A DNA stretch of 64,000 nucleotides from Phaeovulum sp. (GCF_030684035.1 NZ_JAUXPI010000062.1:25499-89498); one strand, 5' to 3'. Positions 49,377 through 57,218 are shown, numbered from the stretch's first letter. Translations and numbers: made by a program. Notes: generated by a model from the letters alone, not told the origin.

Positions 49377-49405
49377 AAAAAAGGCACACCCCGAAGGGGT
49401 GCGCC
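49377..49405 (-). terminator. Terminator of array gene 3
   Basis: On the minus strand a 10-bp stem GGCGCACCCC / GGGGTGTGCC (one G-U) is followed by TTTTTT. It directs transcription of array gene 3 to end before gene 2, so each array member appears to be a separate unit. Confidence 0.85.
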
Positions 49406-49450
49406 CTATTTTGGACTGGTTCTGTAGCTCAAAATGCCAATCGGCTCAGA

Positions 49451-49666
49451 TCAGGGGCCAGTCTGCAAGGGCTCATCATCATGCCCGTGGTGCGAAACGG
49501 CGAGACCGATCAGCACGAGGATCGCGATCGGGATCCAGATGCTCGAGCTCGACGAGCTTTTCTGAACGACCACCGGGGCGGGTTCGACCACCGGGGCAAC
49601 GTAGCCGCCGGCGAGCGCCGAGGTGGCGAAGGCCGAAAGGGCGGTGGCGATAAGCAGTTTGCGCAT
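49451..49666 (-). CDS. GGYVAPVVE-array protein 3
   Basis: A 71-residue member: signal peptide MRKLLIATALSAFATSALA, GGYVAPVVEPAPVVVQKSSS, helix IWIPIAILVLIGLAVSHHG and tail HDDEPLQTGP. An 83-bp block (49590-49672) covering the signal peptide and first residues is identical to the matching block of array gene 4 (49957-50039), showing very recent duplication or gene conversion. Confidence 0.8.
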   Translation of the reverse strand: MRKLLIATALSAFATSALAGGYVAPVVEPAPVVVQKSSSSSSIWIPIAILVLIGLAVSHHGHDDEPLQTGP

Positions 49667-49769
49667 GGGTTTCTCCGTCATGGCTGATGCATGAGTGGAG
49701 GTATTCACAACGGCTCCGCCCGGTCAAGCTGTGCTGCCAGTGTCAGGGCATTTGTCAGGCGTTTTTGGC

Positions 49770-49797
49770 AAAAAGGGCGCGCTTTGCAGCACGCCCC
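49770..49797 (-). terminator. Terminator of array gene 4
   Basis: On the minus strand a GGGCGTGC / GCGCGCCC stem (one G-U) with a six-base loop is followed by TTTTT. It closes the transcript of array gene 4. Confidence 0.8.
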
Positions 49798-49829
49798 GTT
49801 TTCAGTTGGACGCTCAAGCGAACCTTGGC

Positions 49830-50033
49830 TCAGCCCCGATTCTCGTCGTGGCCGTGGTGCGAAACGGCGAGACCGATCAGCACGAGGATCGCTATCGGGA
49901 TCCAGATGCCCGAGCTCGACGAGCTTTTGGCGACAACGACCGGGGCCGCTTCGACGACCGGGGCAACGTAGCCGCCGGCGAGCGCCGAGGTGGCGAAGGC
50001 CGAAAGGGCGGTGGCGATAAGCAGTTTGCGCAT
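49830..50033 (-). CDS. GGYVAPVVE-array protein 4
   Basis: A 67-residue member: same signal peptide as protein 3, then GGYVAPVVEAAPVVVAKSSS, helix IWIPIAILVLIGLAVSHHG and a short tail HDENRG. It mixes the head type of protein 2 (AAP...VAK) with the signal peptide of protein 3, a mosaic that fits recombination within the array. Confidence 0.8.
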   Translation of the reverse strand: MRKLLIATALSAFATSALAGGYVAPVVEAAPVVVAKSSSSSGIWIPIAILVLIGLAVSHHGHDENRG

Positions 50034-50193
50034 GGGTTTTCTCCGATTACCAAGCAAGAACACGGGGGTATTCTCGCACCGCGCTGGGTTAACCGTCAAT
50101 CATGCTCGCCTCTGCCAATTCGAGCCGTGCCGAGTGTTGCGACAATGCCATGAATCTGGCGCAGCGATTGCCCGGGGCCATTCAGCCAGCAAG

Positions 50194-50221
50194 AAAAACG
50201 GCGCGCCCCAAGGGCGCGCCG
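50194..50221 (-). terminator. Terminator of array gene 5
   Basis: A perfect 10-bp GC stem CGGCGCGCCC / GGGCGCGCCG with a three-base loop is followed on the minus strand by TTTTT. Confidence 0.85.
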
Positions 50222-50250
50222 CATTCATACCCGCCCGAAAGCTGGTAGGA

Positions 50251-50451
50251 TCAATACTCGCCTTTGTCGCCGTGGTGCGAAACGGCGAGGCCGATCAGCA
50301 CGAGGATCGCGATCGGGATCCAGATGCTCGAGCTCGACGAGCTCTTCTGAACGACCACCGGGGCGGGTTCGACCACCGGGGCGACATAGCCACCGGCGGC
50401 GGCGGTGGTGGCGGTGCCCGCCAGAATGAGAGCAGAAAGCAGTTTGCGCAT
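50251..50451 (-). CDS. GGYVAPVVE-array protein 5
   Basis: A 66-residue member: signal peptide MRKLLSALILAGTATTAAA, GGYVAPVVEPAPVVVQKSSS, helix IWIPIAILVLIGLAVSHHG and tail DKGEY. Its signal peptide has diverged while the helix is unchanged, so the helix is the conserved element of the family. CAGGAGA lies upstream of the ATG. Confidence 0.8.
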   Translation of the reverse strand: MRKLLSALILAGTATTAAAGGYVAPVVEPAPVVVQKSSSSSSIWIPIAILVLIGLAVSHHGDKGEY

Positions 50452-50692
50452 GGGATTCTCCTGAGGTTGATTTGCGACTTGCCGGAAGCGTTACCATGCC
50501 CTTGCTATAGGTCAACGCCAAAGTATTGATCGGCAAAAATGGCAGCCAATTGTGGCGGGTTTCACACGCCTGGGCCAAAACGGGCAGGATCGCGCCCAGA
50601 ACAACCCGAAGCAACCGCCCTTGCCCAGGTCGGCTCGACAAGGCCGAGCCAGGAACTGGCGAGCGCGGGCAGTCACCCGCGCCGTGAAATTG

Positions 50693-50890
50693 TTATTTGT
50701 TGCCGCGTGAAGACGTGGCGTAGACCAGGCCGACAAGCACCAGCACAATCACCGGGAACACCGACGGGTTGGAGGTCGGCGAGGCCACAACAACCGGCTT
50801 CGCCTCGACAACCGGGGCGACATAGCCGCCAGCCAGGGCGGCGGAGGCGGTGGTGGCAAGCACGCAGGCGGCGAGCATCAGGTTGCGCAT
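50693..50890 (-). CDS. GGYVAPVVE-array protein 6 (divergent)
   Basis: A 65-residue, most divergent member: signal peptide MRNLMLAACVLATTASAALA, GGYVAPVVEAKPVVVASPTS, helix VFPVIVLVLVGLVYATS and tail SRGNK. The GGYVAPVVE head and overall layout are kept, but the Ser run and SHH end are lost. It is probably closest to the ancestral type or has another partner. Confidence 0.75.
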   Translation of the reverse strand: MRNLMLAACVLATTASAALAGGYVAPVVEAKPVVVASPTSNPSVFPVIVLVLVGLVYATSSRGNK

Positions 50891-51091
50891 GAATTAGCTC
50901 CCAGGCGGAATGAAGAATGACCGTGGGACCCTGCACCGCGCGCTGAAGTGCGTCAATAGTCACAGAGTCGCAACCAGCAGGGATCATGGCATTTTCGCCA
51001 CGCTTGCCGCGCCGATGCGCAGCAGTTTGCGGTGGATTGTTAAAGGTATCGGGCCTAGTTTGTTGCCAGAACAGAAACAACGGATAGCAAT

Positions 51092-51616
51092 ATGAGCAAA
51101 GCACCGAAACCGGCCAGCCCCGGCGCAACCCCCGCCGCGAAACCGGCCAAACCAAAATCTGCGGCAAAGCCCCGAGTTCGCGCAGCTGCTGGCAAACCCG
51201 CTGTCACCGCCAAGGCCACCACCGCGCCGCGGGTTTCAGCCGTCGCAGCGGTTTCCGCGGCACCGAAAGCAGTGATTGCCGCCGTGCCCAAGCCCGCGCC
51301 GAAACCCGGTCGCGACAAGCGCGACGATGCGCCCACGCTTCGCCGAAAGGATTTCCTGGCGAGGGTTTTGCTGGCCTCGGGGGTGAAAAAGAAAGATGCG
51401 CAGTCGGTGGTCGATGCCACGCTGAAAACGCTCGGCGAGGCGCTTTCCAAGGGCGAATCGCTGGCGCTTCCGCCTTTTGGCCGGGCCCGCGTCAGCCGCC
51501 AGGTGGATCAGAGCGACGGCGAACTGCTGGTGATCAAGCTGCATCGGGGCGGATCGCCCAAGCCCGGAAAGGGCAAGAAATCGGCAGACGAATCCCTTGC
51601 GGATACCGACGACTGA
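51092..51616 (+). CDS. HU-family DNA-binding protein with histone-H1-like N-terminal tail
   Basis: A 174-residue protein. Residues 1-75 are an Ala/Pro/Lys/Val-rich tail with AKPAKPKSAAKP-type repeats as in H1-like proteins. Residues 80-165 form an HU/IHF-type domain (LRRKDFLARVLLASGVKKKDAQSVVDATLKTLGEALSKGE, LPPFGRARVSR) shown by motif spacing; a short acidic end follows. It is expected to bind and compact DNA. It stands alone before the tRNA-Val pair. Confidence 0.85.
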   Translation: MSKAPKPASPGATPAAKPAKPKSAAKPRVRAAAGKPAVTAKATTAPRVSAVAAVSAAPKAVIAAVPKPAPKPGRDKRDDAPTLRRKDFLARVLLASGVKKKDAQSVVDATLKTLGEALSKGESLALPPFGRARVSRQVDQSDGELLVIKLHRGGSPKPGKGKKSADESLADTDD

Positions 51617-51635
51617 GGCTATTACGCCGCCCACC

Positions 51636-51710
51636 GGGTGATTAGCTCAGCGGTAGAGCGCTTCGTTCACATCGAAGATGTCAGGGGTTCAAATCCCTTA
51701 TCACCCACCA
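51636..51710 (+). tRNA. tRNA-Val (anticodon CAC)
   Basis: A 75-base cloverleaf with encoded CCA. Acceptor GGGTGAT/ATCACCC, anticodon stem CTTCG/CGAAG with loop TTCACAT (anticodon CAC), and T-loop TTCAAAT. It reads GUG codons. Confidence 0.97.
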
Positions 51711-51736
51711 GATTTCCTGCGCGCCTGGGGCGGCAC

Positions 51737-51811
51737 GGGTGATTAGCTCAGTGGTAGAGCGCCTCGTTTACACCGAGGATGTCGGGAGTTCGACCCTCTC
51801 ATCACCCACCA
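51737..51811 (+). tRNA. tRNA-Val (anticodon TAC)
   Basis: A 75-base cloverleaf with encoded CCA, 26 bases after tRNA-Val(CAC). Acceptor stem identical to its neighbour; anticodon stem CCTCG/CGAGG with loop TTTACAC (anticodon TAC). The two genes probably arose by duplication and anticodon change, and share one transcript. Confidence 0.97.
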
Positions 51812-51826
51812 GGCAGCCGCGCAGGG

Positions 51827-52633
51827 TCAGTCGTCCTGGTCGGGCCACTCGGGTTCATCAAGCGCGGCCATCTGCACCTTGCCCCATTTGCCCCAACCCA
51901 GCAGCGATGACATGCTGGCAAAACTGAAGCCGCGTTCGCGCAACCCGTCAATGGTGGCGGGCATGGCGTCGACGGTGGGGCCATGAATGTCATGCGCCAG
52001 CACGATCGCACCACTGCGTGCCTTGGTGATGATCCGGCTGGCCACAACGTCGGGCCCGGGTCGCCTGTAGTCGCTGGGGTCCACCGACCACATCACCGTG
52101 GGCAACAGGCGCGTATCATGCAGCATCCGGCTTTGGTAGCGGGTGATCGCGCCGTAGGGCGGGCGCATGGTAACCGGAAGCAGCCCGACAGTGCGCCAGA
52201 TCACCTCGTTGGTTCGGTCAATTTCGCGCAACACATCATAGTCCCCAAGGCCCCATAACTCCGGATGCGACCAGGTGTGATTGCCGATCTCGTGGCCTTC
52301 GGCGGCAATGCGACGGGCCACATCGGGGAATGCGCGAACACTTCTGCCGATCAGATAAAACGTGGCGATGACCCCGCGTTCCTTGAGAATATCGAGCAGG
52401 CGCGGCGTGTGCACCGGGTGCGGGCCGTCATCAAAGGTAAGCGCCACCAGCGGTTGTTCAATACTGACGCTGTTGACCGCGATGATGTCATGCTGGCGCG
52501 TCAGCACGGGTACCGGCGGCGGCACTACGCTTGAGTCTGCGGCCCGCGCGGTCTGCGGCGAAAGGCCGAAACCCGTCGACACTGCCCAGAGCATGGCCCC
52601 CGACATGAGACTCCGCCGCGAATGCAGCACCAT
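51827..52633 (-). CDS. Polysaccharide deacetylase family protein, exported
   Basis: A 268-residue NodB-type deacetylase. The N-terminus MVLHSRRSLMSGAMLWAVST has a twin-arginine-like signal, cleaved near ARA-AD. The catalytic domain has ALTFDDGPHPVHTPRLL (catalytic Asp and metal Asp), IGNHTWSHPELW (metal His pair) and MRPPYGA, then VMWSVDPSDYRRPG and IVLAHDIHG. It would remove N-acetyl groups from a cell-surface polysaccharide or peptidoglycan. The ATG at 52633 has AAAGGGG upstream; a longer frame of 46 codons is not supported. Confidence 0.9.
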   Translation of the reverse strand: MVLHSRRSLMSGAMLWAVSTGFGLSPQTARAADSSVVPPPVPVLTRQHDIIAVNSVSIEQPLVALTFDDGPHPVHTPRLLDILKERGVIATFYLIGRSVRAFPDVARRIAAEGHEIGNHTWSHPELWGLGDYDVLREIDRTNEVIWRTVGLLPVTMRPPYGAITRYQSRMLHDTRLLPTVMWSVDPSDYRRPGPDVVASRIITKARSGAIVLAHDIHGPTVDAMPATIDGLRERGFSFASMSSLLGWGKWGKVQMAALDEPEWPDQDD

Positions 52634-52844
52634 TTCGGCCCCTTTCGATGAGCGCGCCCAGACGCTAAACCTTCGGCGGATACCCGCCAAGTGTCTGCAC
52701 GCCCTGTTGCCAGGATGCCGCCGACACTGTGGCCCGGAGGCAGCATTTCCGGCGCAGATTTCGCGCCGCATTCCGCTTGACGCCGCAAATCACCGCAAGT
52801 AAGACCGCTGCACGCCGGAACGAGGGTTTCTGCGGGCATATGCG

Positions 52845-52921
52845 CGGTTGTAGCTCAGTTGGTTAGAGTACCGGCCTGTCACGCCGGGGGTCGCGGGTTC
52901 GAGCCCCGTCAACCGCGCCAT
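52845..52921 (+). tRNA. tRNA-Asp (anticodon GTC), copy 1
   Basis: A 77-base cloverleaf with CCA: acceptor GCGGTTG/CAACCGC, anticodon stem CCGGC/GCCGG with loop CTGTCAC (GTC) and T-loop TTCGAGC. Identical to the second copy. Confidence 0.98.
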
Positions 52922-52947
52922 TTCCCCGTCTCCTCGCGGCCATCGCG

Positions 52948-53024
52948 CGGTTGTAGCTCAGTTGGTTAGAGTACCGGCCTGTCACGCCGGGGGTCGCGGG
53001 TTCGAGCCCCGTCAACCGCGCCAG
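52948..53024 (+). tRNA. tRNA-Asp (anticodon GTC), copy 2
   Basis: An identical 77-base tRNA-Asp placed 26 bases after copy 1; a tandem duplication, as for the valine pair. Confidence 0.98.
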
Positions 53025-53041
53025 ATCACTCCGGAGATTTC

Positions 53042-53263
53042 GTGCTTCGTCGCCTCTACGCCAGGATTTCGGTTCTCGAAGCGCTGATCGTGGCGCTGAC
53101 GCTTGGTCTCGCACCCTTCGTGCCAATGCCGCATGTCTGGGAAAAACTCCAGATGCTGGCCGCTGGAACGCTTTCCCAGCCGCTGGACATGTTCGATTTG
53201 CTGATGCACGGCGCGCCCTGGCTTCTACTTGCCGTGAAGCTATGGGAAAAGCGCGGCACCTGA
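53042..53263 (+). CDS. Small conserved membrane-associated hypothetical protein
   Basis: A 73-residue protein, apparent GTG start (LRRLYARISVLEALIVALT) with CGGAG seven bases upstream. Two hydrophobic helices (VLEALIVALTLGLAPF and DLLMHGAPWLLLAVKLW) flank VPMPHVWEKLQMLAAGTLSQP. I recall similar short Rhodobacteraceae proteins sometimes labelled RND transporter-like, but length rules out a transporter. It follows the tRNA-Asp pair and precedes proA. Confidence 0.75.
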   Translation: MLRRLYARISVLEALIVALTLGLAPFVPMPHVWEKLQMLAAGTLSQPLDMFDLLMHGAPWLLLAVKLWEKRGT

Positions 53264-53312
53264 GGCTTTCGCACAGATGCCGCCCGCGCTATAGCGGGGC
53301 CGAGGTGCCAAG

Positions 53313-54578
53313 ATGACCGATACGACCGACATTCCCGACCTGATCGCCCGGATGGGGGCAGATGCCCGCGCGGCTGCGGCCGAACTGGCCTTTGCCAGCG
53401 ACGAACGCAAGCACGCGGCGCTGATCGGTGCCGCCGATGCGATCAGCTCTCGGCGCGACGCGATCTTCGAGGCCAACTGCGAAGATCAGGTCTATGCCGA
53501 GGCCAAGGGCCTCTCGCCCGCGATGATGGACCGACTGCGGCTTGATGAGCGGCGTATCCTTGCCATGGCCGAGGGGCTGCGCAGCGTCGCCGCGCAAACC
53601 GATCCGGTAGGGCAGGTCATGGCCGAATGGGACATGCCTTCGGGCCTGCATATCCAGCGCGTGCGCACCCCGCTTGGGGTGATTGGCGTGATCTACGAAT
53701 CGCGCCCCAATGTCACCGCCGATGCCGGGGCGCTTTGCCTCAAGGCGGGCAACGCCGTGATCCTGCGCGCCGGGTCAGAGGCGTTTCATTCCGCGCGGAC
53801 GATCCATGCCTGCCTGCTTGAGGGGTTGCGGCAGGCGGGTTTGCCTGAAGCGGCGATCCAGCTGGTGCCGACACGCGACCGCGCGGCGGTGGCCGAATTG
53901 CTGCGCGCAACCAGGTATATCGACGTCATCGTGCCACGCGGGGGCAAAGGCCTTGTGGGGCTGGTGCAGGCAGAGGCGCGGGTGCCGGTCTTTGCCCATC
54001 TCGAAGGCATCTGCCACGTCTATGTCGACCGTGACGCCGAGCTTGAAATGGCCCGCCGCGTGGTGCTGAACGCCAAGACCCGCCGCACCGGCATTTGCGG
54101 TGCCGCCGAATGCCTGCTGATCGATTGGCAGTTCTACACGAAGCACGGCGGGGTGCTGATCGACGATCTGCTGAAAGCGGGGGTCGAAGTGCGCACGACA
54201 GGCGAATTGCTGAAAATTCCCGGCACCGTGCAGGCGGCCCCGGATGATTTCGGCCGCGAATTCCTCGACATGATCATTGCCGCGAAACTTGTCGACGGGG
54301 TTGATGAAGCGATAGCCCACATCCGCCGCTATGGATCGAGCCACACCGAATCGATCGTGACCGGAAACGATGCCACCGCCGAGCGCTTTTTCACCCGACT
54401 CGATTCCGCGATCCTGATGCGCAACGCCTCGACCCAATTTGCCGATGGCGGCGAGTTTGGCATGGGGGCCGAGATTGGCATCGCCACCGGCAAGCTGCAC
54501 GCGCGCGGGCCGGTGGGTGCCGAGCAGTTGACCAGTTTCAAATATCTGGTCACCGGAAATGGCACGATCCGCCGCTGA
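53313..54578 (+). CDS. proA: Gamma-glutamyl phosphate reductase (glutamate-5-semialdehyde dehydrogenase)
   Basis: A 421-residue enzyme of proline synthesis that reduces gamma-glutamyl phosphate with NADPH. It has the [34 protein letters not shown] block (cofactor site), VPRGGKGLV, the catalytic cysteine in [13 protein letters not shown] and the C-terminal [21 protein letters not shown], all expected (motifs given by key stretches). Length is typical. proB is not in the adjacent sequence. Confidence 0.97.
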   Translation: MTDTTDIPDLIARMGADARAAAAELAFASDERKHAALIGAADAISSRRDAIFEANCEDQVYAEAKGLSPAMMDRLRLDERRILAMAEGLRSVAAQTDPVGQVMAEWDMPSGLHIQRVRTPLGVIGVIYESRPNVTADAGALCLKAGNAVILRAGSEAFHSARTIHACLLEGLRQAGLPEAAIQLVPTRDRAAVAELLRATRYIDVIVPRGGKGLVGLVQAEARVPVFAHLEGICHVYVDRDAELEMARRVVLNAKTRRTGICGAAECLLIDWQFYTKHGGVLIDDLLKAGVEVRTTGELLKIPGTVQAAPDDFGREFLDMIIAAKLVDGVDEAIAHIRRYGSSHTESIVTGNDATAERFFTRLDSAILMRNASTQFADGGEFGMGAEIGIATGKLHARGPVGAEQLTSFKYLVTGNGTIRR

Positions 54579-54579
54579 T

Positions 54580-54626
54580 TTCTTCTTTGCCTTTAATACC
54601 CCGGGGGTGCGGGGGCTGGCCCCCGC
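54580..54626 (+). repeat. GC-rich intergenic repeat, copy B, with terminator stem
   Basis: TTCTTCTTTGC, AATACCCCGGGGGT and a G-rich stem, matching 6884-6926. The last part contains GCGGGGGC/GCCCCCGC (54609-54626) and lies between convergent proA and chpT, so it probably ends both transcripts. Confidence 0.65.
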
Positions 54627-54629
54627 GGC

Positions 54630-55241
54630 TCAGAAGCCGATCGCTGCGCCGGTCTCCAATATCTCCCAGCGCGCCTTGCGCCCCGTTCGCGCCAATTCGA
54701 TCGCCAGCAGCGCAAACTGGACCTGCGCGGGTGCAAGCGCGCCGCCGCCCGTCCCTTCCAGATGCGCCCAGAGCTCCGGGTCGGGCTTGCTGCGCCGCGC
54801 GCTGGCCTGCATCGTCCAGCCGCCGCCGGCCGAGGTGATCGCGATCGTGCCACCCCAGGGCAGCGCCGTCTCGAGGCAGAGCAGCGCAAGAAACACCAGC
54901 TTGACTTCGCGCCGCGCCTGATCGCCCTCTGCCTGCCAGTCGCAACTCAGCCTTCCGCTGCGGGCCAGATCCGCCAGGAGCGCCACGATCTCGGGTCGCC
55001 CAAGCCGCTGCTCCGCGCCCGCCTGGCCAAAAGCGACGCGGAAAAACTTCAGCTTTGCATTGGCGGCGGCCGCGCTTTCCCCGATCAGTTGCAATTCCGG
55101 GCTGGCGCAAGCGCCGCTCGACATCATGAGAAGCTCTACCCCGTTGCCGATTGCCCCAAGCGGGCTGATAAGGTCGTGGCAGAGCCGCGATCCGACAAGC
55201 GCGGCAAGATCGACGGGCAGGGGAGCGGAATCGTCAGCCAT
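54630..55241 (-). CDS. chpT: Histidine phosphotransferase ChpT
   Basis: A 203-residue ChpT-type phosphotransferase, linking the CckA kinase to CtrA (and CpdR) in alphaproteobacteria. The phospho-accepting His is H22 in GSRLCHDLISPLGAIGNG, in the first helix of the dimerisation domain; the rest is a degenerate ATPase-like domain (GGTIAITSAGGGW). The ATG at 55241 is preceded by AAAGG; a longer frame is less likely. Its start codon overlaps the divergent DUF3553 start within the same CATG. Confidence 0.88.
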   Translation of the reverse strand: MADDSAPLPVDLAALVGSRLCHDLISPLGAIGNGVELLMMSSGACASPELQLIGESAAAANAKLKFFRVAFGQAGAEQRLGRPEIVALLADLARSGRLSCDWQAEGDQARREVKLVFLALLCLETALPWGGTIAITSAGGGWTMQASARRSKPDPELWAHLEGTGGGALAPAQVQFALLAIELARTGRKARWEILETGAAIGF

Positions 55242-55443
55242 GAGCGGCCTTTCAAAGCAAGGTTTGAGCGCCATTCTGCACCCCGGCATGCTGGTGCGCC
55301 ACCCCGACCGCCCCGACTGGGGACTGGGTCAGGTGCAGTCGGCGATCAACGGCAAGGTTACGGTCAATTTCGAACACGCGGGCAAACAGGTGCTGGATGC
55401 AAAGGTAGTGACGCTTCAACTCGTCTTCGGGCCTCAAGGTTAA
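55240..55443 (+). CDS. DUF3553 domain protein
   Basis: A 67-residue protein of the DUF3553 family: LHPGMLVRHPDRPDWGLGQV followed by INGKVTVNFEHAGKQVL, a small beta-barrel-like module related to CarD/Tudor-like folds of helicases. The ATG at 55240 forms one CATG palindrome with the chpT start. Its ribosome-binding site would lie in chpT coding DNA and is weak (GCGGAA), so an internal start nearer the domain remains possible. Function unknown. Confidence 0.8.
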   Translation: MSGLSKQGLSAILHPGMLVRHPDRPDWGLGQVQSAINGKVTVNFEHAGKQVLDAKVVTLQLVFGPQG

Positions 55444-55550
55444 CAAATTGTTACGCTCGTGCGCGAGCTTCGCCCCCGGGCAGCGACATTTCCAGTTGCG
55501 GCACCTCCCTTGCAATACACCGCCCCCGACCCTAGAAGCAGGTTACCCCG

Positions 55551-56351
55551 ATGGCACACGGCGACATGTCCCCCGAAACCACCCATCTCCAGCTTCGTCT
55601 TGCGCGCGATCCGGTCGATCTCGCGGCGGCGCAGCGGCTGCGTTACATGGTGTTTGTGGAAGAGCTGGGCGCGACCGCGTCCGATGCCGACCGCGCTGAC
55701 CGGCTGGAGCGCGACAGCTTTGATGCGGTCTGCGACCATCTGGTGCTGGTCGATGACCGCCGCGATGCCGCGGCACTTGACCATGTGGTGGGTGCCTATC
55801 GGCTGTTGCCGGGCGACCGCGCCGAGGCTTTCGGGCGTTTCTATTGCGACGCCGAATACGATCTTGCGCCGCTGCGGGAAAGCGGGCGGCGGCTGCTGGA
55901 GCTTGGGCGTTCCTGCGTGCATGCCGACTATCGCGGCAGTGCCGCAATGTACCTGCTCTGGAACGGGCTTTCGGAATATGTTCTCGATCAGGAAATCGAG
56001 GTGATGTTCGGTGTGGCGAGTTTCCACGGCACCGATGCGGCGGCGCTTGCCGAACCGCTCGCCTGGCTTCACCACCACCACCTTGCGCCAGCCGAATTGC
56101 GCGCCCACGCGCTTCCGGAGCATTTTCAGCGGATGGACCTCATGCCGCCCGAAGCGCTGGATCGCGCAACGGCGCTGGCGCAGATGCCCGCGCTCATCAA
56201 GGCCTATCTGCGGCTTGGCGGCTGCGTCGGCGAGGGTGCCTTTGTCGATACCGAGTTCAATACCATCGACGTGCTGTTGATGATGGACACCGCCGCAATG
56301 AGCAAACGCCACCACAGCTTCTATGCGCGCAGGCGCGAGGCGCGCGCGTGA
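55551..56351 (+). CDS. olsB: L-ornithine N-alpha-acyltransferase OlsB
   Basis: A 266-residue GNAT-related acyltransferase that puts a 3-hydroxyacyl chain on ornithine, the first step of ornithine-lipid synthesis. Signature segments are LRYMVFVEELGA, DHVVGAYRLLP, LLELGRSCVHADYRG, and MFGVASFHGTD. The end (FNTIDVLLMMDTA) is also typical. An ATG five codons downstream (MSPETTHLQL) is an alternative start. The stop overlaps the olsA start as GTGA. Confidence 0.93.
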   Translation: MAHGDMSPETTHLQLRLARDPVDLAAAQRLRYMVFVEELGATASDADRADRLERDSFDAVCDHLVLVDDRRDAAALDHVVGAYRLLPGDRAEAFGRFYCDAEYDLAPLRESGRRLLELGRSCVHADYRGSAAMYLLWNGLSEYVLDQEIEVMFGVASFHGTDAAALAEPLAWLHHHHLAPAELRAHALPEHFQRMDLMPPEALDRATALAQMPALIKAYLRLGGCVGEGAFVDTEFNTIDVLLMMDTAAMSKRHHSFYARRREARA

Positions 56352-57166
56352 ATACATGGCGCGACGCTTCGCAGCCGCCGTTTCTGCGGCTGAGTCTGGC
56401 GGCGCGCCTGTTCGGGCTTTTGCGCGGCTTGCTGCTCGGCACCGTGGTTTTTGGCGGTCTTGCGGTGCTCTTGGTGGTGCGGCTTCTGGAGCGCCCGGTT
56501 TTCGGCCTCGCCCGCCCGCTGACGCCCTGGATCACCCAAGGCGTTTGCCGCGCGGCGCTGGTCATACTCGGGATCCGCTATCGCGTGTCCGGTCGCGCGC
56601 TGGTGCGGATCGGGGCAGTGGTCGCCAACCATTCCTCGTGGCTTGACATATTCGCGCTCAATGCCTGCCAGCGGGTGTATTTCGTCGCCAAATCCGAGGT
56701 GGCGGGCTGGGCGGGTATCGGCTGGCTGGCGCGCGCCACCGGCACGGTGTTCATCCGCCGCGATCCTCGCGAGGCTCGGGCGCAGAAGGCCTTGTTTGAA
56801 ACCAGGCTCCGCGCCGGGCACCACCTTCTGTTCTTTCCAGAAGGAACCTCGACCGACGGTCGCCGGGTTCTGCCTTTCAAATCAACGCTTTTCAGTGCAT
56901 TCTTCAGCGCCAGCCCAGGCCGTGAAATGTGGGTGCTGCCGATCAGCCTGATTTACCGCGCCCCGGAGGGCGCAGACCCGCGGTTTTATGGCTGGTGGGC
57001 CGACATGGAGCTTGCGCCACATCTCATGCAGGTATTGGCGCGCTGGCGGCAGGGCGAAATCGAGGTGGTGTTTCACGAAGCCGTGCGGGTGGAGGCATTT
57101 GAAAGCCGCAAGGCGCTGGCGGCGCATTGTGAGCGCGCGGTGCGCAGCGCGCTGCCCTTCGCCTGA
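56348..57166 (+). CDS. olsA: Lyso-ornithine lipid O-acyltransferase OlsA (1-acylglycerol-3-phosphate acyltransferase family)
   Basis: A 272-residue membrane-bound acyltransferase that adds the second acyl chain to lyso-ornithine lipid. The HX4D motif is in VVANHSSWLDIFAL and the substrate motif is LLFFPEGTSTDG. N-terminal helices (LLLGTVVFGGLAVLLVV) anchor it. It begins with GTG inside the olsB stop (GTGA), so OlsB and OlsA are co-translated. Membership in the PlsC family is certain; the ornithine-lipid role comes from the pairing with olsB. Confidence 0.92.
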   Translation: MNTWRDASQPPFLRLSLAARLFGLLRGLLLGTVVFGGLAVLLVVRLLERPVFGLARPLTPWITQGVCRAALVILGIRYRVSGRALVRIGAVVANHSSWLDIFALNACQRVYFVAKSEVAGWAGIGWLARATGTVFIRRDPREARAQKALFETRLRAGHHLLFFPEGTSTDGRRVLPFKSTLFSAFFSASPGREMWVLPISLIYRAPEGADPRFYGWWADMELAPHLMQVLARWRQGEIEVVFHEAVRVEAFESRKALAAHCERAVRSALPFA

Positions 57167-57216
57167 GCCCGCTTTCGCGGGCCGCCTGCGGCGGGCGGAT
57201 ATTTGGACCAAAGCAG
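57167..57216. repeat. Hairpins plus CAAATATCC-type repeat copy 2 between convergent genes
   Basis: GCCCGC-TTTC-GCGGGC (57167-57182) is followed by a GC-rich stem and GGATATTTGGACCAAAGCAGG, sharing GGCGGxGGATATTTGG with the element at 22288. It lies between olsA and the ribbon-helix-helix gene and may terminate both. Confidence 0.5.
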
Positions 57217-57218
57217 GA

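Noticed and set aside
48429..50890. CRISPR-like array (regularly spaced repeats around 48.7-50.9 kb)
   Set aside because: The repeated units are long coding blocks of paralogous genes with their own start codons and terminators, not short direct repeats with unique spacers.
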